From Phaeobacter inhibens DSM 16374 (lineage in GTDB: Bacteria; Pseudomonadota; Alphaproteobacteria; Rhodobacterales; Rhodobacteraceae), in NCBI RefSeq assembly GCF_000473105.1, contig NZ_AXBB01000007.1, positions 1 to 64,000 of the forward strand: a DNA stretch of 64,000 bases, in the 5' to 3' direction. The notes under the pieces are model-generated. The model had not been told where the DNA came from, did no database searches, and saw only the letters and a list, made by a program, of their open reading frames with translations. Below are positions 18,761-26,641 of this stretch, piece by piece. Within the stretch, counting starts at the first letter, position 1, and every line of letters begins with the position of its first letter. The position numbers were made by a program, and so were the translations under genes.

Positions 18761-19210
18761 TCACGTCTGAGACGTCGGATCGGCGCCGTTATCGCGGTCC
18801 AATAGCGGTGTCAGTACCGGGGCAGGGGCCTCAATCAGGTCACTGAGACGATATGCCATCAGCACCTCTGTAAACGCCTGCGCTGCCTCGCACAGGACGC
18901 CTTTCAGACGGCAGTTTCCGACCAGAAGGCAGCTGCTGCAGTCGACGATTTCCATCGGTTCATTCATCGCATGGACAATGTCTCCGACGCGAATCTCTGA
19001 CGGCTCCCGACCGATCTGTACCCCGCCGGAGCGGCCGCGAATGCTATGGACATAGCCGTGACGGACCAGCTCGCTGATGATCTTCATGACCGAGCTGGCA
19101 GGCAGCTGGTGCATGCGGCTCAATGTCTCAATTTCAAACTGCTGATCGGGCCGTGTAGCCAATAAAATAAGGAGCCTGAGGGCATAGTCTGTTTTCAGAT
19201 TGAGCTTCAT
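18761..19210 (-). CDS. nsrR: Rrf2-family regulator, NsrR-like nitric oxide sensor
   Basis: A 149-residue Rrf2 protein. The N-terminal winged helix ('LKTDYALRLLILLA', 'LPASSVMKIISELVRHGYVHSIRGRSGG') is followed by cysteines 91, 94, 100 and 107. Three of these (94, 100, 107) have the spacing expected for the Fe-S cluster ligands of NsrR/IscR proteins. It is divergent from a flavohaemoglobin gene, the usual NsrR target, with two perfect or near-perfect palindromes between them. NO would nitrosylate the cluster and relieve repression. It is NsrR by context; sequence alone says only Rrf2. Confidence 0.82.
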   Translation of the reverse strand: MKLNLKTDYALRLLILLATRPDQQFEIETLSRMHQLPASSVMKIISELVRHGYVHSIRGRSGGVQIGREPSEIRVGDIVHAMNEPMEIVDCSSCLLVGNCRLKGVLCEAAQAFTEVLMAYRLSDLIEAPAPVLTPLLDRDNGADPTSQT

Positions 19211-19245
19211 TTTCGGCTCCGGATGGCGGGGTCTGCAGGGGTTTA

Positions 19246-19266
19246 ATATTCATTCTGGTTGAATGT
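19246..19266. promoter_or_regulatory. NsrR-like operator 1
   Basis: ATATTCA-N7-TGAATGT, one mismatch from the perfect second copy at 19284. It is nearer to nsrR and probably serves autoregulation. Confidence 0.6.
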
Positions 19267-19283
19267 TTGTATAGCGCAAATAT

Positions 19284-19304
19284 ACATTCACTTGAGATGA
19301 ATGT
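19284..19304. promoter_or_regulatory. NsrR-like operator 2
   Basis: ACATTCA-N7-TGAATGT, a perfect 7+7 inverted repeat 55 bp before the flavohaemoglobin start. Centre-to-centre distance to operator 1 is 38 bp. Confidence 0.65.
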
Positions 19305-19358
19305 TTTAAAGCCGCCCGGACGTCCCGGATTTGGCAAATGCAGAGAAGGATTAGACCT

Positions 19359-20549
19359 ATGGCACAGCCCCTGTCAGAGCAGAGCAAGGCGATTGTGACC
19401 GCAACCGTTCCCGCGCTGGAGGCCCACGGCGGCGCCATCGTGGCGGAGATGTATACCCGCCTGTTGGCGGATGAGGATATCAAGGCGCTGTTTAACCAGT
19501 CGCACCAGCAGGGCGACTCCAGCCAGCACGCGGCGCTGGCCAATGCGATCCTCGGCTATGCCCGCAATATCGATAATCTGGGCGCGCTGCGGAGCGTGGT
19601 GGAGCGGATCGTCAACAAACATGTCAGTCTGCAGATCAAGCCTGAACACTACACCCATGTGGCCACCGCACTGCTGGGCGCAATCGAGGCGGTGCTGGGG
19701 CAGGCCGCAAGCCGCGAGGTGCTGGATGCATGGGGCGAGGCCTATTGGTTCCTGGCAAACCTGCTGATCGAGGCAGAGCGCAAGATGTATGACGACATCG
19801 CAAATGCCGAAGGCGGTTGGAAGGGCTGGCGTGATTTTGTCATCGTCGGCATCATAGGCGAAAGCGCCTCGGTCAAATCCTTCGTGTTGCGCCCAGTGGA
19901 TGGCGGGCCGGTTCTGCGGCATCAGCCGGGACAGTATCTGGCCTTTGATTTCGACCACCCGGACACCGGCAAGGCGCGGCGCAACTACTCGATCTCCTGT
20001 GCGCCCAATGGCGAATACTACCGGATCTCCGTTAAGCGAGAGCCAGGCGGTGTGATCAGTGGCTGGCTGCATGAGGTGGCGACCGAGGGCACTGTGCTAC
20101 GGGTTGCCGCCCCGGCGGGGGATTTTGTGCTGAAGGACCGGCCAGAGGGCGAAGTGGTGCTGCTGTCTGCCGGGGTCGGGCTGACGCCGATGGTTGCCAT
20201 GCTGGAAACACTGGCGGCCAATGATCGCAGCGCCACCTACCTTCATGCGGCGGTTGATGGTGACAATCTGGCTATGGAGGGTCTCAGCAAATCCTTGGCC
20301 AAGCGGAGTGTGATCTTCCTGGAAACCCCGAGCGACGCGGACCGTGCGGCGGCACGCTATGATGTCGAGGGGCGGATTACCCCGGACTGGCTGGCCGCGA
20401 ACACCAATACGGCGCTGTCCGATTACTACATCTGCGGTCCCAAAGGGTTCATGGCGATGGCCATCGCAGGTCTGCGGGCGGCGAATGTCGATATGGATCG
20501 GATCCATTTCGAGTTCTTCGGCCCGGCCGAGGATCTGGGCGTCGCCTGA
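19359..20549 (+). CDS. hmp: Flavohaemoglobin, nitric oxide dioxygenase
   Basis: A 396-residue three-domain enzyme that converts NO plus O2 to nitrate using NAD(P)H and FAD. ATG 19359 is chosen for the AAGGA before it. The globin domain is at about 1-137 ('SEQSKAIVTATVPAL...YTRLL', proximal region 'VNKHVSLQIKPEHY', 'AWGEAYWFLANLLI'). The FAD domain follows ('PGQYLAFDFDHP', 'ARRNYSISCAPNGEYYRISVKREPGG'). The NAD domain holds 'VVLLSAGVGLTPMVAMLE' and 'YYICGPKGFMAMAI', ending with the typical 'IHFEFFGPAEDL'. It is complete. It is divergent from nsrR and likely NO-inducible. Confidence 0.95.
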   Translation: MAQPLSEQSKAIVTATVPALEAHGGAIVAEMYTRLLADEDIKALFNQSHQQGDSSQHAALANAILGYARNIDNLGALRSVVERIVNKHVSLQIKPEHYTHVATALLGAIEAVLGQAASREVLDAWGEAYWFLANLLIEAERKMYDDIANAEGGWKGWRDFVIVGIIGESASVKSFVLRPVDGGPVLRHQPGQYLAFDFDHPDTGKARRNYSISCAPNGEYYRISVKREPGGVISGWLHEVATEGTVLRVAAPAGDFVLKDRPEGEVVLLSAGVGLTPMVAMLETLAANDRSATYLHAAVDGDNLAMEGLSKSLAKRSVIFLETPSDADRAAARYDVEGRITPDWLAANTNTALSDYYICGPKGFMAMAIAGLRAANVDMDRIHFEFFGPAEDLGVA

Positions 20550-20556
20550 AGCGCAG

Positions 20557-20586
20557 ATGGCCGTGGCGGGGAACCGCTGCGGCCAT
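20557..20586. terminator. Bidirectional hairpin between hmp and the MFS gene
   Basis: ATGGCCG...CGGCCAT encloses an inner GCGG-GGAA-CCGC stem, in the gap between two convergent genes. The T-run after it is short (CTTGTC). Confidence 0.5.
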
Positions 20587-20645
20587 CTTGTCGTGCAGAC
20601 CTTATGCGCAGGAACAGACAGCCGCGCGGCGGCTGGTTGGCCGCG

Positions 20646-21863
20646 TCAGTCCAGTCGCAGCCGGAGGGTGGCGTAGATCAGCAACAGCAGGCAGCAGCCT
20701 GCGGCGATCAGGAATGGCATCCGCAGGGCAAGATCGCGGCCCAGATCGGTTTCCATCAAGGCCACCACTGTGCCACCGGCCAACGCGCCCAGAGGCATCG
20801 ATCCCCAGCCAAAGCAGCGGTAGATACTGTTGACCCGGCCCAGGAGCTCGGAGGGGATGCGGCGCTGCCGCCAGGACACAGTGATCACATTCCAGACCAT
20901 GGCCGCCGTCATCACGCCAAACATCGCCAGCGCCATGACAACACCGCTGCTGCTGATCCCGATCAGCGCATAGCCGACCGCCCAGCCTGCAATCGACAGA
21001 TAAAGACAGGGCTGCACCCCGATCAGACGACTGAGGCGCGGTGCAATCAGGCTGCCGGTTACGGCCCCCAGAGCGGCAACCGACAGGACAAACCCGTATT
21101 CGGTCGCGCTGAGGCCGAGGACCTCCTGCGCGAAGAGCACCTGAACGGTGATGGTTGCAGTGGCGAGGAAGTTGGCGATGCCGAGCACGATCGCCAGACG
21201 CAACAGCAGGGTATCGCTGCGCATGAAGCGGATGCCCTGCATCAGCGCCTTGCGAAACCCTTGCTGTACCGGGGCGCGGGGCGACAGGCTGATCAGCCAG
21301 ACAAAGCCCGCGGCCAGAACCAGCGCCACCACATCAAGCCCAAAGGGAATGGCAATGCCGGCCGCAATCAGCAGGCCTGCCAGAGGCGGGCCGATGAACT
21401 GGCCGGTCAGCTGCTCGGCCGTCCACATCTGGCCATTCGCCGCCTCAAGATCGGTGGTGGCGACGATATCGGGGAGGATGGTCTGGGCGGCATTGTCGCG
21501 GATCACCTCCGCCGCCCCCAGCACAAAGGCCAGCCCGGCCAGCGCCCAGATTGCCCCCGGCACCGGTTCGCTGAGCGCTAGCATCAGGATCGCCAGAACG
21601 ATCACCGCGCGCAACAGATCGGCGCGGGCGATCAGCTTGCGCCGGTCTGTCATATCCGCGATTACCCCGGCCGGCAGCGCAAAGAACAACCACGGCAGCC
21701 GCCCGGCAGCGGCCACAGCGGCAATGGCCACCGGATCGCGGGTCATCAGCGTGGCCAGCCAGGGCAGCGCCAACAGGATGAAACCATCCCCCAGATTGGT
21801 CAGCGCCCCGGCGGTGAACAACAGGCGATAATTGCGATTTCTGAGCAGAAGAGGGGCGGCCAT
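20646..21863 (-). CDS. MFS transporter, EntS-like
   Basis: A 405-residue protein with about 12 hydrophobic helices. It starts 'LLLRNRNYRLLFTAGALTNLGDGFILLALPWLATLMTRDP', with the loop motif 'GVIADMTDRRKLI' between helices 2 and 3. This is the pattern of the MFS_3/enterobactin exporter-like group. These export small molecules, sometimes siderophores or drugs. The siderophore cluster of this window is 30 kb away, so a link is only a possibility. It appears monocistronic, and its promoter lies in the AT-rich region to the right. Confidence 0.82.
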   Translation of the reverse strand: MAAPLLLRNRNYRLLFTAGALTNLGDGFILLALPWLATLMTRDPVAIAAVAAAGRLPWLFFALPAGVIADMTDRRKLIARADLLRAVIVLAILMLALSEPVPGAIWALAGLAFVLGAAEVIRDNAAQTILPDIVATTDLEAANGQMWTAEQLTGQFIGPPLAGLLIAAGIAIPFGLDVVALVLAAGFVWLISLSPRAPVQQGFRKALMQGIRFMRSDTLLLRLAIVLGIANFLATATITVQVLFAQEVLGLSATEYGFVLSVAALGAVTGSLIAPRLSRLIGVQPCLYLSIAGWAVGYALIGISSSGVVMALAMFGVMTAAMVWNVITVSWRQRRIPSELLGRVNSIYRCFGWGSMPLGALAGGTVVALMETDLGRDLALRMPFLIAAGCCLLLLIYATLRLRLD

Positions 21864-22019
21864 CGGTGCCTCCGGTTATGCGGCTGATCTGATGCTAGCG
21901 CCTGCGTGTTGGGCTGTCACGGGGCGTCGGCCTAGGGTCAAGATTCACAGCCGGTAGATGGCTCATGCCGCGAGAACGAGTGTTGATAGGAGTACCTAGG
22001 GCGCCTGTTGTCGCGTGTC

Positions 22020-22066
22020 GCGATGTGGCTCCAGACCTTGGTCTGGTTGCAGCATCGCTACTTTTT
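22020..22066 (+). terminator. Long hairpin with T-tract
   Basis: An outer stem GCGATG/CATCGC (22020-22025/22053-22058) encloses a perfect CCAGACC-TT-GGTCTGG (22031-22046), followed by TACTTTTT. It is terminator-shaped for rightward transcription, yet no plus-strand gene precedes it. On the minus strand it directly follows the stop of the small ORF at 22058. Confidence 0.5.
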
Positions 22067-22249
22067 ATGTTCTGATATGACGAGGTATAGCAAGTAGATA
22101 GGTCCACCAAGGAGCATGCTGTGTACACCTAATTCTAGACCTACAAGCATCTCCTCCTCTGGTATCCAGTATTTTACGATAACAAAAATAGGGTATAATC
22201 CAAGAAACGGCTTAAATTTTTTGTTGTTCAATATCAAAGAACTATTCAA
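22058..22249 (-). CDS. Doubtful small membrane protein or gene fragment
   Basis: 63 codons from a TTG, with no clear ribosome-binding site. The product is hydrophobic in its C-terminal half ('GVHSMLLGGPIYLLYLVISEHKK') and ends exactly at a hairpin. Codons are AT-rich, unlike the surroundings. There is no in-frame ATG before it, so it may be the 3' end of a truncated foreign gene. No family recognised. Confidence 0.25.
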   Translation of the reverse strand: MNSSLILNNKKFKPFLGLYPIFVIVKYWIPEEEMLVGLELGVHSMLLGGPIYLLYLVISEHKK

Positions 22250-22389
22250 TTTAGAACGTGATGGAGGGTGGTATTAACACCATTCGGAAATGTCACAGGG
22301 TTTGCAAAGCAGAAGTGTCACCACAAGGCGCGACGGTAGCAAGGCACCATGACCAAGATGTAAGCCGATACGCTCCTAAGGTGCGAGAC

Positions 22390-22754
22390 CGTCTGGCGCA
22401 GCGGACGAGCGCCCGCCCTGTTCCGACGCTGCACCAGTTGATTGATGGCTGCCAGGCTCGCTGGGAGAAGAGGTAATCCGCGTTCACGCGCAGGATCACT
22501 ACGTGGAAATCGTGACAACCGCCGGGTGGGATCTGGTGATGCTGAAATTTTCTGATTGCGTTGAAAAACTCAAACCGCTGGAGGGGGTCCAATGCCATCG
22601 TTCCCGCTGGGTACGTCTCAAACACTGCCGTTGGATTTCGTCCTGCGGCAGTGCTTATGTCTGTGAGATGAGCAACGGCGACGCGGTACCCGTCAGCCGT
22701 CGGAGATATGCGCTGGTGCGTGAGTGGCTCAACCGCGCAAGCCGCCCCACCTGA
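22390..22754 (+). pseudogene. LytTR DNA-binding domain remnant, frameshifted
   Basis: The frame from about 22446 to the stop at 22754 reads 'LPGSLGEEVIRVHAQDHYVEIV', 'LVMLKFSDCVEKLKPLEGVQ', 'HRSRWVRLKHC' and 'NGDAVPVSRRRYALVREW'. This is a complete LytTR domain as found at the C-terminus of roseobacter membrane regulators. It has no start codon of its own apart from a mid-domain GTG (22503) and is preceded in frame by a TGA at 22443. The natural linker ('SARPVPTLHQLIDG') continues in the other frame just upstream, which indicates a single-base frameshift near 22440-22450. The N-terminal membrane part is missing. Confidence 0.65.
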
Positions 22755-22870
22755 CGGTCATTCCTTGTTGAGGTTGGTCGGCGGTCAAAGCATGTGTGAT
22801 GTGCTGTCGCTGTATTCTTAACATAATCCACATTACAGTATAATGTTGCAGGCCGGTGGCCCCACTCCCG

Positions 22871-24310
22871 TCATGCGGGGTGGGCGACCAGTTTCAGTTC
22901 CAGAAATTCCTCGATGCCATAGGTGCCGCCTTCGCGGCCGATGCCGGATTTCTTGGTGCCGCCGAAGGGGCTGCCGGGGGCGAGGTCGGCGCCGTTGACG
23001 AAGACCATGCCGCAGTCCAGCTGCCGGATCACTGCGGACTGGATGGCGGGGTCATTGGAATAGACGTAGCCGGCCAGCCCGAACTCACTGTCATTGGCCA
23101 TCGCGATGGCGTCGTCGAGATCTTCGAAGGGTTGCAGCACGATCACCGGGCCAAAGATCTCCTGCCGCACAACCTCGGCTTTGCGCGCGACATCCGCCAG
23201 GATCGTCGGTTTGACGAAATAGCCGGTTTCCATGCCGTCGGGGCGCCCCGCGCCACCGCAAAGCACCGTGGCCCCGGCAGCCATCGCCCCGTGCAACAGG
23301 GTCTGGATGTGGTCGAACTGTCGGCCATTGGCCACCGGCCCGAGGTGATCGCCGGACTGGGCGGGATCCCCCAGAGCCCAGAGTGCGGCGGCACGCTGCG
23401 CGGCCTCTTTGGCGGCGGGGTAGGCGCTGGCTTCAATCAGGATGCGGGTTGGTGCATTGCAGTTCTGCCCGGAGTTGGGAAAGGTCTTGGCAAGGATTTT
23501 CTCCATGGCCTGATCCAGATCGGCATCCTCGAACACCAGACAGGGGGATTTACCGCCCATCTCCAGCGCGCAGCGGGCACCACGGCGGACCGCGCTGGCG
23601 CCGATCTCCAGCCCCGCGCGGGTCGAACCGGTGAAGGACATCACCGCCACATCGGGATGATCGGTGAGCTGCGCCCCGACCGAGGCCCCATCGCCGTTGA
23701 TCAGGTTGAAGGCACCGGGCGGCAGGCCAGCGGCGTCCAGAATTTCGGCAAAGATCCGGGCGTTGAGCGGCGTATGCTCGCTGGGTTTCAGGACGACAGG
23801 ACAGCCGGCCGCGAGGGCTGCAAAGACCTTGAGGCTGATCTGGTGGATCGGCCAGTTCCAGGGGGTGATCAGCCCGGCGACGCCGGTGGGCTGTCGGATC
23901 AGGTGATCGCCGTTTGGCAGTGTTTCGGCAAAGTCAAACCCGCGCAGGGCATCAAGGGTGGCATCCAGCTGGATCAGGAAGGTTTCGGCCTGCGCGTTGC
24001 GGGACAGATCAATCGGCGCCCCCATCTCCAGCGAAATCGCCTGCGCGAGGTCTTTCCGGCGGCTGTCAAAACCGGCTCTGATCCGCTCCAACAGGACGAC
24101 TCGGTTGTCTTTGCTGCCAAGTGCTTCCGCCAGATGGGCGCGTTTGGCCGCCGCCACAGCGGCCTCCACATCCGCAGGACCGGCGTGATGCAGCATGGCC
24201 ACTGGCGTCTCGGTGGCAGGGTTGATGACGGGGCTGCACTGGGTGCCGGTTACTGGTGTCCAGCGGCCATCTATATAGCTGTGGGTCAGATCGGAGGGGG
24301 AATATGTCAT
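22871..24310 (-). CDS. NAD(P)-dependent aldehyde dehydrogenase
   Basis: A 479-residue aldehyde dehydrogenase; the longer frame upstream of ATG 24310 is not conserved-looking. Key residues: the catalytic Cys284 in 'SGQNCNAPTR', the general-base Glu in 'ALEMGGKSPCLVFED', the oxyanion Asn in 'ITPWNWPIHQ', the Rossmann segment 'SFTGSTRAGLEIGASAVRRGA', and a C-terminal 'FGGTKKSGIGREGGTYGIEEF'. It oxidises an aldehyde to the acid. It is the last gene of the minus-strand half of the sugar locus under the LacI regulator, 131 bp beyond the Gfo/Idh/MocA gene, so it probably acts on a sugar-derived aldehyde. The substrate cannot be named from sequence. Confidence 0.88.
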   Translation of the reverse strand: MTYSPSDLTHSYIDGRWTPVTGTQCSPVINPATETPVAMLHHAGPADVEAAVAAAKRAHLAEALGSKDNRVVLLERIRAGFDSRRKDLAQAISLEMGAPIDLSRNAQAETFLIQLDATLDALRGFDFAETLPNGDHLIRQPTGVAGLITPWNWPIHQISLKVFAALAAGCPVVLKPSEHTPLNARIFAEILDAAGLPPGAFNLINGDGASVGAQLTDHPDVAVMSFTGSTRAGLEIGASAVRRGARCALEMGGKSPCLVFEDADLDQAMEKILAKTFPNSGQNCNAPTRILIEASAYPAAKEAAQRAAALWALGDPAQSGDHLGPVANGRQFDHIQTLLHGAMAAGATVLCGGAGRPDGMETGYFVKPTILADVARKAEVVRQEIFGPVIVLQPFEDLDDAIAMANDSEFGLAGYVYSNDPAIQSAVIRQLDCGMVFVNGADLAPGSPFGGTKKSGIGREGGTYGIEEFLELKLVAHPA

Positions 24311-24441
24311 GGGAAAAGCCTCGGGTTGGATCGAATGGGGTGATGACATGGCGCCGGGCGCGCACAGGTGCGGGATCCAAAGGGGGTGTCCCCCTTGGAT
24401 GGCGTTCTTTCTGGTTGGCCGGAACGGATGAGCCGTGGCGG

Positions 24442-25566
24442 CTATCGGGGGATCCAGGCCCCCCCTTCGGCAGAGGAGGTCTGTGCGGCAGAGATGAACC
24501 ACATCCCGTCCAGCCCCGCCTGAAGACCGGGCAGCATCGGATTGTCGGTGCCGGTCTCGATCACCTCGGCGATATCGGTGTAAAGCGTTGCGAAGCCTTC
24601 CAGATATCCCTCCGGATGACCGGGCGGAACGCGGGTCCAGTCCGGGCCAACACCAGCGCCGCCGCGGGTCAGGATCTGTTTGGGTTCCCCAAAACGGGTG
24701 AAGCGCATCTGATTGGGGTCCTGATGCTCCCACTCCAGACCGCCCTTGTCGCCATAGATGCGCAGGCGCAGGCTGTTTTCGCAGCCGACCGCAATCTGGC
24801 TGGCCCAGAGCATCCCGCGCGCGCCCTCGGCATAGCGCAGCAGGATATGGGCGTTGTCATCAACCTGACGTCCGGGCCCGAAACTGTGCAGCTCAGCCGA
24901 GAGCGCCTCTGGCGCCAGACCGCTGACAAAACAGGCGATGTTAAAGGCATGGGTGCCGATATCGCCAATCGCCCCGGCGCCGGATTGTGCGGGATCGGTG
25001 CGCCAGGCGGCCTGTTTGTGGCCCTCCTGTTCAATCACGTTGGTCAGCCAGTCCTGCGCATATTCCGCCTGCACCAGCCGGATCCGGCCCAGATCGCCGC
25101 GCGCAACCATGGCACGGGCCTGCCGTAGCAGCGGATAGCCGGTGTAATTATGGGTCAGAAAGAACCGCGCGCTGCTGCTGCGCGCCGCCTCTTTGATCGC
25201 CTCGGCCTCCGCCACGCTGGCGGCAAGGGGCTTGTCGCAGATCACATGGATGCCCGCGTTGAGAAAGGCGATGCTGGGACCTGCGTGCAAATGGTTGGGG
25301 GTCACGATGGCCACCGCATCGATGCCATCCTCACGGGCGGCCTCGGCCTCGGCCATCTCCTCAAAACTGGCATAGCTGCGATCCGGGTCAATCCCCAGCT
25401 CGGCGGCGCTGGCGGAGGCGCGCGCGGGATCAGAGGACAGTGCCCCGGCAACCAGCTGAAACCGGTCATCCATCCGCGCGGCGATCCGGTGCACCGCTCC
25501 GATGAAGGCGCCCTGTCCGCCCCCGACCATGCCCAATTTGAGGCGTGTCTTGCGATCTGTCGTCAT
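24442..25566 (-). CDS. Gfo/Idh/MocA-family dehydrogenase (minus-strand operon)
   Basis: A 374-residue NAD(P)-dependent oxidoreductase. The N-terminal Rossmann fold has 'LGMVGGGQGAFIGAVHR'; the dehydrogenase signature with catalytic lysine is 'VICDKPLAAS'. The C-terminal alpha/beta domain contains 'GAIGDIGTHAFNIACF'. Its start overlaps the stop of the upstream TIM-barrel gene (ATGA), so both products are probably made together and act in sequence. The family oxidises sugars, cyclitols or glycosides, often at C3. This locus has a second such pair on the plus strand. Confidence 0.87.
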   Translation of the reverse strand: MTTDRKTRLKLGMVGGGQGAFIGAVHRIAARMDDRFQLVAGALSSDPARASASAAELGIDPDRSYASFEEMAEAEAAREDGIDAVAIVTPNHLHAGPSIAFLNAGIHVICDKPLAASVAEAEAIKEAARSSSARFFLTHNYTGYPLLRQARAMVARGDLGRIRLVQAEYAQDWLTNVIEQEGHKQAAWRTDPAQSGAGAIGDIGTHAFNIACFVSGLAPEALSAELHSFGPGRQVDDNAHILLRYAEGARGMLWASQIAVGCENSLRLRIYGDKGGLEWEHQDPNQMRFTRFGEPKQILTRGGAGVGPDWTRVPPGHPEGYLEGFATLYTDIAEVIETGTDNPMLPGLQAGLDGMWFISAAQTSSAEGGAWIPR

Positions 25567-26618
25567 AGTCCCAGCATCTCCCGGATTGTATTGTTGTCCC
25601 GTTCGCCCCCGGCAAAATCGTCAAAGGCCTTGTCGGTGACCTCGATCAGGTGGCGTTTGATGAATGGCGCGCCCTCGGCGGCGCCCTGTGCGGGCGATTT
25701 GAGGCAGCATTCCCATTCCAGCACCGCCCAGCTGTCATAGCCATATTGGGTCAGCTTGGAAAAAATCGCTGAAAAATCAACCTGCCCGTCGCCCAGAGAC
25801 CGGAACCGGCCGGCACGGTTGGTCCAGTTCTGATAGCCTGAGTAGACCCCCTGCCGCCCGTCGGGATTGAACTCCGCGTCCTTCACATGAAAGGCATTGA
25901 TCCGATCATGGTAGAGGTCGATGAAGGCGAGGTAATCCAGCTGCTGCAGCAGGAAATGGCTGGGATCATAGTTGATCATCGCCGCCGCATGGCCGCCGCA
26001 GGCCTCCACAAACATCTCAAACGTCGCCCCGTCAAAGACATCCTCGCCGGGGTGGAGTTCAAATCCGATATCCTGCCCGCAGTCAGCATAATGATTGAGG
26101 ATCGGCGTCCAGCGCCGGCCCAGCTCGGCGAAGGTTTCCTCAATCAGCCCGTCCGGGCGCTGCGGCCAGGGGTAGAGATAGGGAAAGGCGAGCGAGCCGG
26201 TAAAGCTGACCGTATGCGACAGGCCAAGCCGCTGGCTGGCGAGGGCGGCCTTGTGCATCTGATCCACCGCCCAGGCTTGCCGCTTGGCAGGGTTGCCGCG
26301 ACACTGCTCCGGCGCAAAGGCATCCAGCGCGAGATCATAGGCCGGGTTCACCGCGACCAGCTGCCCCTGAAGATGGGTCGACAGTTCGGTGATCTCAACG
26401 CCCGCATCGGCGCAGATGCCCTTTACCTCGTCGCAGTAGGTCTGGCTTTCGGCGGCGCGCTCCAGATCAAAGAGACGGCTGTCGAATGTCGGGATCTGAA
26501 CCCCCCGATAGCCAAGGCCAGCGGCCCATTTGGTGATCGTGTCCAGTGAATTGAACGGCGCCTCATCCCCGGCGAATTGCGCCAGGAACAGCGCCGGGCC
26601 TTTGATCTGCGTCTTCAC
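25563..26618 (-). CDS. Sugar phosphate isomerase/epimerase-like TIM barrel (minus-strand operon)
   Basis: A 351-residue xylose-isomerase-like TIM barrel (AP endonuclease 2 superfamily). Likely metal ligands are Glu in 'IGFELHPGED', Asp in 'INYDPSHFLLQQ', His in 'AFHVKDAEF' and Glu in 'VLEWECC'. These enzymes isomerise, epimerise or dehydrate keto-sugars or inositol derivatives. It is coupled by an ATGA overlap to a Gfo/Idh/MocA dehydrogenase and follows the LacI regulator by 23 bp, forming one operon. Confidence 0.85.
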   Translation of the reverse strand: MKTQIKGPALFLAQFAGDEAPFNSLDTITKWAAGLGYRGVQIPTFDSRLFDLERAAESQTYCDEVKGICADAGVEITELSTHLQGQLVAVNPAYDLALDAFAPEQCRGNPAKRQAWAVDQMHKAALASQRLGLSHTVSFTGSLAFPYLYPWPQRPDGLIEETFAELGRRWTPILNHYADCGQDIGFELHPGEDVFDGATFEMFVEACGGHAAAMINYDPSHFLLQQLDYLAFIDLYHDRINAFHVKDAEFNPDGRQGVYSGYQNWTNRAGRFRSLGDGQVDFSAIFSKLTQYGYDSWAVLEWECCLKSPAQGAAEGAPFIKRHLIEVTDKAFDDFAGGERDNNTIREMLGL

Positions 26619-26641
26619 GTCTGCTCTCCCTCAGACCTGGG

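Larger units (their letters stand above)
21864..22389. other. AT-rich intergenic scar
   Basis: About 530 bp whose central part (22060-22260) is markedly A+T-rich compared with every neighbour. It contains a hairpin with a T-tract (22020-22066) and one doubtful small ORF on the minus strand. The composition suggests inserted foreign DNA or the debris of a decayed gene. No mobile-element ends were recognised. Confidence 0.5.
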
